Assembly: GCA_963575745.1 (NCBI GenBank)
Contig: CAUYUJ010016283.1
Coordinates: 130,001-194,000 of the forward strand
Length of the DNA: 64,000 nucleotides
Direction of reading: 5' to 3'
Source of the DNA: Prorocentrum cordatum
Taxonomy: Eukaryota > Sar > Dinophyceae > Prorocentrales > Prorocentraceae
The position numbers were made by a program, and so were the translations under genes. Position 1 is the first letter of the stretch. Every line of letters starts with the position of its first letter. Under the pieces are notes generated by a model. It was not told the DNA's origin. It did not search any database and worked only from the letters and a program-made list of their open reading frames with translations. Below are positions 47,057 through 57,297 of the stretch, piece after piece.

Positions 47057-47790
47057 CTTCTCCCCCACTCTTTCTTGTTTCTGTTTCCTCAATTCATCAA
47101 GAAAGGATGGGTCAAGCAGGCCACACCTCCCCACGGCGCTCAGGAAGTCCACGTTCATGCACCAGCGCGCGAAGAAGCCCAAACGCGTTTCCCACGACGA
47201 TGGTACCAGGAAGCTGCGCACATGCAGCCCGCCAAGCCAGCCACATACAATGCCACATGTTGAGGACACGAAGGGAATCCGCCGCCAGCAAGACCCAAAC
47301 GACCAAAAGCGAAACTCCCCCCCAAGAATTCCAGGAACTTGCGCACGACAGCGCCGAAGTAGACCGGGGACAAGCGAACCCCGCGGACGCCCGCAGACAA
47401 TCGAAAACTAACAAATGTCCTGCAATACTGTATTCGGGGCGACTCGCTGAGGCCGAGGTGCTAGTCCCGCGTGCACGACCGAAACGAACACAGTCAAACA
47501 ACACAACTCACTCGGGAATTGCCGATGGAACTGTTGCTTCGAACTGCAGAAAAAGTGACTGTGACTGCAACGCAAGCACGCAGTAACCCATAGTGCCAAA
47601 TACCTGAAGGCGCCTTGATTGAAAAGACACCCACTACAGGACGAATAAGCAAGCCATGAACGAATGCAAAATGCGCTACGCCACCGCCACGCCCATTCTG
47701 GAAACCAAAAATGCACAGCTCAATGTACGGATGGCTGGCACATCCTTGAGCAGGGACTGCCCGTCCCGGCATTCTTATAGATCTACTACG
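47057..47790. other. Unassigned, weak coding-like frames
   Basis: Frames on both strands are open over 47,110-47,600, but none gives a recognised domain. Confidence 0.35.
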
Positions 47791-47792
47791 AA

Positions 47793-47937
47793 ATGTTCTC
47801 AGAGCCCAACAATGTTCTTAGAAGAAGACAATGTTCTTAGAACATGTGCCCGATGTGTTGAAACAAAACAGTCCCAGCCAGAAATGTTCGAAGAACATTG
47901 CGTGGAAACCACAAAAGGTTCTTAGGACATTGTTTGG
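47793..47937. repeat. Cluster of AATGTTCT..AGAACATT palindromes
   Basis: AATGTTCTCAGAG, AATGTTCTTAGAAG, ATGTTCTTAGAACAT (perfect 7-base arms), AATGTTCGAAGAACATT (perfect 7-base arms) and GGTTCTTAGGACATT lie within 145 bases. The last part of the 139-codon frame overlaps them. Confidence 0.7.
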
Positions 47938-48237
47938 TAGGCCTATAGGCACGCCGGGACGCTTCGTCACTGCTTGACATCCAGTTCGCACCATTTCAGT
48001 TGAAAGAACGATCGCAACATGAAGCACGAAGGGCGCACCCAAGAATTTGAACTTGAGTGACGGCATCCACGAACAAAGGGAACAACAGGTGACCAGTAAT
48101 ACTGCCACCCGACTGTGAGTATCTGGATGTGCGAGATACTCCTGCAGCAAAATTATCCGGCGTTCACCAGCGAAGGCCGCCCCGAATAAGGCGCGCATCG
48201 ACTGGCATTCAAGTCTGCACATGTGTGGTTCAGACAT
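47818..48237 (-). CDS. Hypothetical 139-codon frame just downstream of SL relicts
   Basis: The ATG at 48,237 lies only 12 bases after the last SL relict, the arrangement expected for a processed mRNA copy with a very short leader. The protein begins MSEPHMCRLECQSMRALFGA, contains RRIILLQEYLAHPDTHSR, then a hydrophobic stretch (VAVLLVTCCSLCSW) and a second one (GAPFVLHVAIVLSTEM) that could span membranes. An earlier ATG gives only a six-codon frame. No family is recognised. The C-terminal third crosses the AATGTTCT palindromes, so the true end may differ. Confidence 0.35.
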   Translation of the reverse strand: MSEPHMCRLECQSMRALFGAAFAGERRIILLQEYLAHPDTHSRVAVLLVTCCSLCSWMPSLKFKFLGAPFVLHVAIVLSTEMVRTGCQAVTKRPGVPIGLPNNVLRTFCGFHAMFFEHFWLGLFCFNTSGTCSKNIVFF

Positions 48238-48249
48238 GTCGCTCGCTCA

Positions 48250-48318
48250 TTTGAGCCTGACAGGCTTGGGCCGAGATGGGATTTGAGCCAAAATGGTTTG
48301 AGCCCAAATGGCCACTGT
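48250..48318 (-). repeat. Array of four spliced-leader relicts
   Basis: Read on the minus strand, the array holds four 15-mers: CCATTTGGGCTCAAA (48,311-48,297), CCATTTTGGCTCAAA (48,296-48,282), two bases, CCATCTCGGCCCAAG (48,279-48,265) and CCTGTCAGGCTCAAA (48,264-48,250). The dinoflagellate SL ends CCATTTTGGCTCAAG. The first two match at 27 of 30 bases, the third at 12 and the fourth at 11 of 15. The 15-base period is what arises when the AG inside an old SL is reused as the trans-splice acceptor. Decay increases downstream, as expected if each inner copy is older. Bases 48,312-48,318 weakly extend the first copy towards the SL 5' end. Confidence 0.92.
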
Positions 48319-48366
48319 CCCTCCTCCTCCTCCTCCTCCTCCTCCTCCTCCCCCTCCTCCTCCTCA
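48319..48366 (+). repeat. (TCC)n microsatellite
   Basis: A TCC run beginning right at the outer edge of the SL array. Confidence 0.9.
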
Positions 48367-48442
48367 CTCCTCCCTCCACCTGCTTCCCTCCTGTCTGCTG
48401 CCCTTTCTCCTCCATCTTTGTCCTCATCGCTGACTCCTGCGG

Positions 48443-49315
48443 CCCGGGCGTTTCGTCTGACCCTTTCTCGCCTCCCATGACCATGAAGTCTGCTGCAACG
48501 GTTTCACGGATGGAGGGCCTGCGTTTTCGAAATGTGGCTCTCGCTCCAGCGCCGCGCACAGTCGACGTAACAGGTTGCAACAGCTTCACGGTTGGAGAGC
48601 GGGTGTGTTCAAAGTTTCGGTCTCGCCACAGCGCCACGCACTTTCGCAAATTTGCAACATCTTCAAGGATGGAGGGCGGCTGGTGTTTGAAATGTGTCGC
48701 TCGCCTTAGCGCCGCGCTCATTCGTCTTGAAAGTGTGCAGTAGGTTCAGGGGTGGACGCAAGATCGTTTTCAAAATGTTGTTATCGCCACGCCGCGCACA
48801 GTCGCCGTAAACGTTTGCATCCGAATAAATGACGGAGGGCGGTTCCTTTCCGAAATGTGACTCTTGCCTTAGGACCACACACGCTCAGCCGCTCGTCCGA
48901 ACAAATAGCAACACTTCCGGAGATTTAGTATTGTCGATGTCCCTGGAACAGCGTGCTGGCACGATCTAGGATTTGCCAGGACGCAGCCGTTAAGTTGTTT
49001 CGCGGTGCTGGAGTCCCAGGAACGGCGTTCTGGTACGATTTACGTAGGAGTGCCAGGTCGCAACAGTCACGTTGGTCCGCAGCGTTGATACCCAAGAAAT
49101 GTATTTTTGCACGGTGGAGGATTATCAAACGGTTGTCTCCTAATGGGCCACTTCCGACCTTGAAACACATTCTCGAGACCTGTTCAGAAGGAGCTTAGAG
49201 GCAGGGTTGGTTGCAATCTACTTGACGCACCTCGGGCATACATTGGTCCTCCTCCTCCTCCTCCTCCTCCACCTTCTCCTCCTCAATGTTTTCCTCCGAC
49301 TCCACCACCTCCTCC
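48443..49315 (+). repeat. Modular composite repeat, copy 2
   Basis: CCCGGGCGTTTCGTCTGA; a sub-array of about 84-bp units with AGCGCCGCGCACAGTCG and ATGGAGGGCGGC (48,510-48,890); GGAACGGCGTTCTGGTACGAT; then a (TCC)n tract at 49,245-49,315. The sub-array has about five units, more than copy 1. Confidence 0.75.
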
Positions 49316-49570
49316 CCACCGCGCACACGAGGTTGAGGTCGAGTTCGCAACCCACCCCAATCCAGACAGAGCTGCAGGGGGGCGTGAACTCGACCTCCAC
49401 CCTGCCGCGCGCAGACGAGGTCGAGATCACGACTCCTCCCAGTCGTCGGAATTGCGCTGTTCCTGCAAATCGTACCCTTACTGGTGCGTTGTTGCACAAG
49501 CATAGGGGCGGGTGTTGCTTCGAACAATTCGGTACCTCGTCCCTGTCGTACCCCAAAGCGTGTCAGTAGG
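49316..49570. other. Unassigned
   Basis: GAGGTCGAG appears twice, 82 bases apart (49,334 and 49,416). No gene is recognised. Confidence 0.35.
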
Positions 49571-50333
49571 AGGGGTCGGGCGTTTCGCTTGAGACTGCCT
49601 CACCACTTGCGACCCTGATGCTCAAGCTTGGCAACAGCTGGAATGATTTGAGGGAGATCGAATTCAAAACGGGGCTCTCTCCTCAGCGCCGCCCACCTTC
49701 GCCTTGAACATTTGCAGCGGTGCATTCGCCTTAGCGCAGCGCACATTCGTCGTAAAAGTGGCAAAAAAACGCGTCAGGTATGGAGGGGTGGTGGTTTGGG
49801 AAAATTTGCCCATCGCCGTGGCGCAGCTCGCATTCTTATGTACAATTCGCAACTGCTTCAAACATGGAGGGAAATTCCGTTTCACGCTGGGGCTCTCGCC
49901 TCAGCCCTATTCACATTCGTCCTACAAGTTCGTAGCAGATGCAGAGGTGAAGGACGGCTCCTGTTCAAGACGGGGCTTCAGCTTGAAACTCCTGCGCATT
50001 TAGAAAACATAACTCTGAACACATGCAACAGCTGAAAGGGTGGAGGGCGGATTCTCTTCGACGTGGGGCTTTCGCTTGAGACTGCCTCGAGGCCATGATT
50101 CGATGTTAAAACAATACGGTAATAATACCTTTGCGGCATGATTATCGCTCGCTGGCAAGACGAGATGCAACCAGACACAGGAACGGTCTTACCAAAGGTG
50201 GCTGCTTGCAGTGAAGGATACGGTTCGTAGGAATGTTCGACGAAAGGACTTGGGAAGGGTGGTTTGCAGAACCGTTGATGAATATTTGATTCAGTCTGGC
50301 CCTCCTCCTCCTCCTCCTCCTCATCATGCCCCT
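49571..50333 (+). repeat. Modular composite repeat, copy 3
   Basis: GGGTCGGGCGTTTCGCTTGAGACT; sub-array units with CTCAGCGCCGCCCACCTTCG, CCTTAGCGCAGCGCACATTCG and CATGGAGGGAAATTCCG; a diverged later block; then CCTCCTCCTCCTCCTCCTCATC. The third module is weaker than in copies 1 and 2. Confidence 0.65.
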
Positions 50334-50565
50334 CTGCATCTTCCTCTTCCTCATTGTCTTGTCATCAGCATCTGCATCAGCACCAAACACCACAAGTATC
50401 ATCATCATCATCACCACCATCATCAGTACAAGTACAATAGATGTATGTATGTTCATCATCGTCGCTATCATCATCAGTCGCATGATCATCATCACCATCA
50501 GCATCACCATTATCATCCTCATCATCCTCATCCTCGTCATCATAACCATCACGACATCTGTCTGC
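50334..50565 (+). repeat. (ATC)n-rich block
   Basis: ATCATCATC/CATCACC triplets, complementary to the GAT blocks elsewhere. Confidence 0.9.
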
Positions 50566-51690
50566 CTCATCCTGCAAGTGTCCTCCCTCGCCTCTGTCTT
50601 GCTGCATCTGCTCATGATCGCCCCGGATTTCACTCCCGTTCCACAACCCTCAGCAGCAGGAAATGGATGAGGACGAGGAGGATAGATAAGGGATTAGAAG
50701 AATGAGCAGAATCGACCATGAGCAGAGCAGGCGGAGTAGAAGCAGCACGGGGAAGAGTAGAGCAGGTATTTTGCAGGGAGCGGAGCAGCAGCAGCAGCAG
50801 CAGCAGCAGCCGAATGATGCAGCAGGCAGCCCTGAAACCAGAGCATCCGCAGAGCAAAGCCGAGGAGGAGCGGCCTGGAAGCAAGGGCCGAGCCATCCCT
50901 GCCATCCGCCCGCACCACGCCCGCGGCCCCCTCCCTGCGCCGGACTTGAACGGTCCATCCGTGCAGCGTTTGAGCGTGCTGAGCGTCGGCGGGAGGCGCA
51001 CGGGCTGCTTCGGCAGCTCGCCGCCCTGGGCCCTCGCCTCTGTGAGCTCCGCTGCGGAACGAGGCACCGCGATCCAAAGACTCAGCTCTCCCCCCCTCCC
51101 AAACTTCGTGGCGGCGTCGGCCGTTCGGGGTGCGTCGCCTGGCCGTACCCTCATGTTTAGCTAAACCCGTGGCTCCCTGCAGAGGTGTCCTCAAAGTGAA
51201 GATCACGAGGATGGGCCGACCTTCAGGCACAGGCGCAAACGACTCATCACATGTAGAGGTACATGCGGTGACGCCGAAACGGGCGTCGACCTTGGGTCCA
51301 ATGCTGACCCAAGCAGTCCGCCCGAACCTCCAAAGATATGTTCTGCAGACTCTTATCCCAGCTACATCGGAGTAAAATGTGGTTGCTGCGAGGGAAGGTA
51401 TTCTAGGCAGGCTGCGTCCTTCCCGCCATGGCTGAACTCAGATTCTCGCCACGAAATCAGCGCGGAACACCGTGTATATAAACTTCTCTGCTTCGATGAG
51501 GAGCGGCGAGGAGGGCTGGGGCCTTTCCTTCGAAGAAGACACCTGGAATACACAGAACCCTTCGTTGATCCACGCAGATTTGTTGGATCTGCGGTGGAAT
51601 CCCCTGGCGGCAACTCCGGCGCCGCCCCTGGCGCGCTCCGCGCGCCAGGGAGGGGGCCCAGCGCCGATCTAAGAAACCCGCGCGGAGCTC
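50566..51690. other. Unassigned, with a (GCA)n tract
   Basis: A pure GCA run lies at about 50,786-50,813. The GC-rich segment 50,880-51,150 is open on both strands but has no recognised motif. CCTGGCGCGCTCCGCGCGCCAGG at 51,627-51,649 is a near-perfect short palindrome. Confidence 0.4.
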
Positions 51691-51699
51691 TGAACGTGC

Positions 51700-52240
51700 A
51701 TGTTGATGTAGTTGCCTTGCATTCCTGCTATGATCCGTCAACGGATCATTCCCATTCTCTGCATCTGGCTCTTCAGTCTCGAGGCCCCAGGAGGCCCCAG
51801 GAGGCACAGGAGAGCGCGCACGCGGCGTCTCTCGATGAGAGGCGCGCGAGTGGCGAGGCCCTGGCCGTCGGAGAATGCGGGCGGCGGGCCGTGTTCGTTC
51901 GCTCTCGGACACCAGGTCTCGGAGGCGGAGACTTACCCATCATTATCGTCTGGGGATGGACCTTCAAGGAGCTCGGCAGGCGATGGATAGGAATACATTC
52001 GGGCCCCTGGGGGGGTGGGCAAATATATCCATATCCACCGCCTGCCGAGGACCTCGAAGACCGATGCCCTAGGCGATGGGCATGAGGCATGATGAGTAAG
52101 CCCCCGCTCAACAAGTTCTGCGCTCGAACGCAAGGACGTTTGAGAGGCGGACGCTGAGAACAGCGTCGAGAGCCATGAATCAATGAATCTGCAATGCATC
52201 CGCTTGAATGCGCTTCGGCTGAAAACGTCGAAGGAAAACC
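51700..52240. repeat. Large imperfect palindrome centred near 52,010
   Basis: The inner arms GCTCGGCAGGCGATGGATA (51,971-51,989) and the reverse complement of 52,032-52,050 match at 17 of 19 bases. Outward, ACTTACCCATCAT pairs with the complement of ATGATGAGTAAG, and still further out TCTGCATCTGGCTCTTCAGTCTC pairs imperfectly with the complement of 52,160-52,200. Matching fades outward, giving arms of up to about 250 bases. It is an old inverted duplication or a foldback element. Confidence 0.6.
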
Positions 52241-53269
52241 GAGGTGGTCTTCCATCTCGGAAGTGATCGAGTGATCAGGCGTTACATGGCTGGAGCGTCC
52301 GACGTCCAACCGAGCTGCATTCGAGCGTCCAGGAGGCCCCGCGCAAAAATATCTGGTTGCCTGGATATGGGCCTGCTAGCTACTGCTGTCTTTACGCGGA
52401 AACTCTCTCCCCAACGACTGAATCCGCCATTTGCAACACACCTGTCTACCGTGCTGGTTCGAGCACAGGACATACAACACTGCTCTGTAGATCGTACTGA
52501 ACAGATACAGTGATTTGCACAACGTGTTCATCGTGATGCTCCACATTGCTCACCTGTCCGTCCCTGCGAACTGCTAGGCCTGCGCAATCTTAAAGCACGC
52601 GCCTATTTAGCACAACAGCACCGAGCATCCTGTCCGAGAAAAGCCCGGCGAGTACTCTCAATGAGCGAAACAAGCTGACGTCGACACCTTCGCGCTACGT
52701 ACGTAATAAAGACACCAGTCTCTGCTTCTGCAGCTCGGAGCACGAGGTGCAGAGACAGGAGATGGCGGGTGATCTGATCGACGGTTTGCACGATCTATGA
52801 GGGGGTTACAACATCCTCTCCAATTTGACACAATGCAAGCTTCCCCCTGCCGTGGGCGCGAAGACGAAGCAGTAGACCATGTCGGCCTGTTAGAGATACA
52901 AACATGTTATATAACATTAACAACTATGCAATGAAACCTGCTCCTCGGCTCTCCGTCTGATCCTGGGGCTCTGGCACCAGTACGTCCTTCCTACGGAGCA
53001 CCGAGGATACGGCCATGCACGCAAAGTGACTTGCACACAGAGGGTACAAACAAAATGGAAGAACTTGACCTGCTGGTCGTGGTTTGACTCGTACTGTCTT
53101 CACGTCAGGGTACTCCTGGAACGCATGCTTCTCAAAGGGTGTCCATTGGTATTCAGCTGCTGACGCAGACTGTCCTTCTCAGGGGTACGGACAACTCGAC
53201 CAGAAGTACTCTACTCGCCCTAATTCTGGGCTAAGATTAGCAAGTTCGAATCCGTCGACATTGAAAGGA
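52241..53269. other. Unassigned
   Basis: No recognised gene, tandem repeat or dispersed repeat. Composition is near-balanced. Confidence 0.4.
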
Positions 53270-53480
53270 GAAACCAACTCGGATCGCAACGCGAATCAGA
53301 TTGGGCCGCATCTTCACGGAGCCGGAATCGGATCGGGTCGACCGTGCCAGGATGCACAACACCCCCGTGCAAGCATAGGGTGCCGCATCGGGTCGTGATA
53401 ATTTGGCATTGGGATCGGATCGGGAGGCCGGCACCGACACCGAGTCCGACCCACTGGATCGGCATGGGACCCCGCGAAGG
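53270..53480 (+). repeat. Dispersed CGGATCG-rich repeat, copy 4 of 4
   Basis: CAGATTGGGCCGCATC, TTCACGGAGCCGGAATCGG, GTCGACCGTGCCAGGATGC, GGGATCGGATCGGGAGG. It parallels copies 1 and 3 in order and strand. Confidence 0.6.
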
Positions 53481-53820
53481 CGCGGGCGACCTGGGGGCAC
53501 GCGGGCGGCACCTCCGGCACGGCCTCCTGGAGGCCGAGCCAGGGCTCGGCCATCCGCTGCCCCTGCGCGCCAGCGCAGGCGGGAGCTCGCAGGAAGTCTT
53601 CGCGGGAACGATCCAAGCGCCAAAGAACCAGACAGGGGGGACATCAAATCGGATAAACCCAGAGAAAGGCCCAGTAGGGAAGCCCAGGATATTAGGCAAA
53701 ACCCACCAGCCCTCTGGGCGTGAGTGGTCTAAGGAGTTTGCTGTTCTGTCGTCCCTTCTTCCCCTTCTGAGAAGGTTTAATCACGGTTCCCTTTCTCTAT
53801 TAGTAAACGGCCCCTACCAC
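53481..53820. other. Unassigned
   Basis: GC-rich to 53,630, then more balanced. No gene is recognised. Confidence 0.35.
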
Positions 53821-54039
53821 GGGCAGACAAAAAAGACCACGCAGGCCAACCATCCCTGCTAAAAACAATACAAATTACACTTTGGTTCCAAATCTGGAGC
53901 ATGCGCGGGACCCATTGTTCTCAGAGCTCTCATCTGTTTCATGACTCCACGACTCCGTAACATGCAGCAACTTGTCCATCGGTGCTGGTGCTTTGCGCTC
54001 CCTGGAAGAGCTAGCTGCCCTTCACAGAATGCTCGGCAC

Positions 54040-54300
54040 TTCGCTTCCGGGGGATACGAGATCCTGGACCCCTTGGGGCCAGGGCCCCAGGCACCTGGGG
54101 TCCCCACTGGTTCCTCGTAGCTGGCGCACCTGGCGCGGCTGGGGCACGTTGCACAGCTGGAGCACGTGCCGCACCTGGCACGCTTGGGCCTCCAGGCTGC
54201 CTGGTGCACCTGGAACCCGTGGCGCGCATGGCATGTTTGACGTTCCTAGGCGATACGCTGACACTCGGGAACTACTTATTTGGGAGGGCGGGTGACAGTG
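54040..54300 (+). repeat. GCACCTGGC minisatellite element, copy 1
   Basis: GGGCCCCAGGCACCTGGGGTC leads into irregular GGCGCACCTGGCGCG/CACCTGGCACGC units of about 12 bases and ends with GGCGCGCATGGCATG, then GGGAGGGCGGGTGA. Copies lie at 54,725 and 61,965. Confidence 0.7.
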
Positions 54301-54724
54301 GGCTAGACAGCCTACTATCTACGAAGGTAGCTGGACCACTGTTCCGCAGGCGACGGGCCGCCAACCCGGACCAATGAGACCCCCCCCCACCATCCTTGTC
54401 AAAAAAATGTGGCGTCAACTTGGGGACAACATTATGGGCCACGACCCGGGAGGGCGCGAACACTTCGTATTTTTTTTGGCACGGACGGCGGGGCTGCCCG
54501 CATATTGCCTGCTGCGCGATAAGCCAACATCCCTGTCAAAAACCACACGAAATACCCTTTGAGGCAAAATCTGGACCATGCGAGGGCGCCCCTCGATCAC
54601 TGCGCATCGGCTTTTGAATAGGACGGCAGGTGTGCTGGCATATTGCCTGCTATGTGAGAGCCAATACGGTCACCCCGCTGCGATTGCGCCCTGCTTTTTG
54701 ACAAAAGTGGTGGGGGCCGACACG

Positions 54725-55085
54725 CTTCCCGCGTTGCACCGCCACGTGCGTAGGCGCACCTGGCACGCTCTGCGCGTGCCCCGGACGTTGCGCACCTGGC
54801 GCGGCTGGAACGTGCGGCACACATGGCGCTCGTGGCTCACGTGGCGCCTCTGGCGCACCAGGCGTCCCGGCACGCTTTGGCCACAGCGGTGCCTGGCGCA
54901 CCTGGCGTGCATAGCGCGCCTAGCACGCGTGGCGTTCCTCACCCCCGCGTTGGGCACATGGGGTACGTTCTGGTTCTCATTAGCTGCCGATCCAATGGCT
55001 CCCGCTGAACATGCTGCGGTTCGGGTCTTGCTGCGGGTTGGGAAGGCGGGTGGGAGTGAGCAGGACGGACTGCGGACCACCCGGG
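54725..55085 (+). repeat. GCACCTGGC minisatellite element, copy 2
   Basis: GGCGCACCTGGCACGC, CGCACCTGGCGCGGCTGG and GCACCTGGCGTGCATAGCGC units, then GTTGGGAAGGCGGGTGGGAG as in copies 1 and 3. Confidence 0.7.
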
Positions 55086-55180
55086 GTCACGCCACCCCCC
55101 AGACAATCCCTGTCAACAAAACAATAGCGAATGCACTTTGCCTCCAAATCTGGAACATGCGCGGGCGCCCCGCGACTTAG

Positions 55181-56345
55181 AGGCCTCCTGGACGGCCCAA
55201 GAGGTCCCCACGAGGCCCCAAGAGGCCTCCAAGATGCGCCCCAAGAGGGTCCCGAAACGCAGACAATTGGCCCATTCCCTTCGTAAAACGTACGATTTTT
55301 CACAAGGTCGCCTTCTGGGCTTGCCGATGCTCCCAGACGGCCCAAGAGGCCCCCAATACCGCCCCAAGACGGCCAAAGAAGCCTGCAAGAGGGCCCCAAG
55401 ATAGCCCAAGAGGGCCCCAAGACGGCCCAACAGGCGTCCAAGACGGCCCAAGAGGGCCCCGAAGACGGCCCCGAGAGCGTTCCAGGAGCGCTCCAAGTGG
55501 CCTGCAAGAGAGCTCAATTTGGCCCCACACGGCCCAAGAGCGATCAAAGACACCGCAGATGGCCTCCAGACGGCCCAAGATGCCCCCACGAGGCCCCAAG
55601 AGGCACCCAAGACGCGTCCCAAGAGGGCTTGTGGGCGCACAAAATTGGCCCGTTCCCTTCGTGAAACGTGCATTTCTCACAAATTCGCCTTTTGGGTTGT
55701 CCGATGCTCCCAGACGGCCCAACAGGCCCCCAAGTCCGCCCCAACACGGTCCAAGAAGCCTCCAAGAGGGCCCCACGACAGCCCAAGAGGGCCCCAAGAC
55801 GGCTCAAGGGGCGCCGAAGACGGCCCAAGGGAGCCCCGAAGACGGCCCCAAGAGCGCTCCAGGAGCGCTCCAAGTGTTTCCAAGAGAGCTCAACATGGTC
55901 CCCGACGGTCAAAGAACGATCAAAGACACCCGAGATGGTCCCCAGATGGCCCAAAGACGCTCCCAAGAGGCCTCCAAGATACGTCCCAAGAGGGTCCCTA
56001 GACGCAAAAATTTGTTCATGTCCTTCGTAAAACGTGTACTGTTTCACCAATTCGCCTTGTGGGCTTTCCGACGCTCCCAGACGGCCCAAGAGGCCCCGAA
56101 GACCGCCCAAAAAGCCCCCAAGACGGCCCCACGACGGCCCAAAATGGCCCCAAGACGGCCCAAGAGGTCCCCAAGACGGCCCAAGAAGGCTCCAAGACGG
56201 CACCAAGAGGGGCCCGCCCCCACGAGCCCCAGGGGGCCCCAAGAGTGCCCCAAGAGTGCCCCAAGAGGCCGCCAGAGGCCGCCAAAACGCTCCACGGAGC
56301 CCCCAAGAGGCCCCCAGGAGGCCCCCAAAAGACCCCCAGACGCTT
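55181..56345 (+). repeat. CCAAGA-type array with three higher-order units of about 370 bp
   Basis: Within the CCCAAGAGGCC/CCCAAGACGGCC array a distinct anchor, TTCGTAAAACGT followed by TTTTCAC, GCCTT.TGGG and GATGCTCCCAGACGGCC, recurs with TCGTRAAACG at 55,281, 55,659 and 56,025 (spacing 378 and 366). The array therefore grew by duplication of a unit of about 370 bases, not only by short slippage. Confidence 0.8.
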
Positions 56346-56562
56346 CTGTATTGCGAGCCGCGAAGCCAACTGCAATGCACTCCGCGCATACAGCCTTGCT
56401 CTTCCTCGTGAAGTGCTCACTATCATGCTCGGCGCTAATGTGTTGCTGCCGCGCGAACTGCTTAGTGCGCGCTGCGAACGTCGACGGCCTCTTCACCCGT
56501 TTCGATTCATCTGCCACATCTTTCGCGGTGATGCCTCGCTGATCACAGTTTCCGCACACCAC
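56344..56562 (-). pseudogene. Fragment with tandem VCxxC....G..A zinc motifs
   Basis: A minus-strand frame contains VVCGNCDQRGITAKDV and, 56 residues later, AVCAECIAVGFAARNT. The two align residue for residue as V-C-x2-C-x3-G-x2-A-[KR]-[DN], so this is an internal repeat with two CxxC pairs, and a zinc ribbon is likely. I associate this repeat with dinoflagellate proteins of unknown function, without proof here. Three residues after the second motif the frame runs into the CCAAGA array, which appears to have replaced the rest of the gene. The upstream part to 56,697 is open, but its start is unsure. Confidence 0.45.
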
Positions 56563-57297
56563 TCTTGCTCCTTTCGTCTTCCGGCGGTCCTCCACTTGGT
56601 TGCGGGTCGAAAGGCCGACCTCCCAAAAGGACACCCCGCACCCGGGCGCACAGCACGCAAGGCGCTCGCAAAACACGCCCCAGACCACCGGCATCACGCA
56701 AACATTTGGACCCCTACGTATCTGCCACCACCCGCGCGCGACACCGCACCCTCACACAAGACGCCGCTGGCCACAAACTCCTGGCCTCGCAACACTCACA
56801 GAAGGGGTCGGCGGATGTGGCGTAAGCCTGTAGAATCTGGAGCATGCGCGGGCGCCCCGCGACCACTCCGCATTGGTTTTTGACACGGACGGCGGGAATG
56901 TCGGCGTGCTGTTTGTTACGCACAAATTGGGCGCAAACCGTCCGTCCGTCAAAAATTACCCTGCGACGTACCCAACCCACGCGCATCAAATGGCAAGAGG
57001 AGTACGCCAACATTAGCAGGAACAACGACAATGTAGACGCGGTGATTTGCTGTGCAAGCTACATGGGATGCGCATGCGTTGCACGATTCACAGGACGACG
57101 ATCGAAAGAACGAGGCTTGAGGCCCCAGGATCGAAGAAGAACGGGCACGGGAACGAGGGGTAGGAGAGGGATGGAATGGAGGGCGGGGGGGGCGAAAGGC
57201 CATCGCGGAAGCAGCAGCATGCATGGAGAAGGTGAGGCGGGGAATAGGACGACGATGAAAGTGGCGGGAGGAGACAGAAGACTGCCGCGTTTTTCAA
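56563..57297. other. Unassigned, with one TCTGGAGCATGCGCGGG repeat
   Basis: The repeat unit lies at about 56,830-56,950 and includes GCATTGGTTTTTGACACGGA. The remainder has no recognised gene. Confidence 0.45.

Larger units (their letters stand above)
53821..55180 (+). repeat. Cluster of TCTGGARCATGCGCGGG repeats, first part
   Basis: The unit runs AATCATCCCTGTCAAAAACA, then AATGCACTTTGCCTCCAAAT, then CTGGARCATGCGCGGGCGCC, then CATTGGTTTTTGACACGGAC, then GGCATATTGCCTGC. Marker positions for TCTGGA are 53,893, 54,570 and about 55,150. Between them lie two copies of a second repeat (54,040 and 54,725). Confidence 0.7.

Noticed and set aside
53230-53260. AAGTTCGAATCC as a tRNA T-arm
   Set aside because: The flanking bases cannot form the T-stem, and no acceptor or anticodon stem is found at the right distances.
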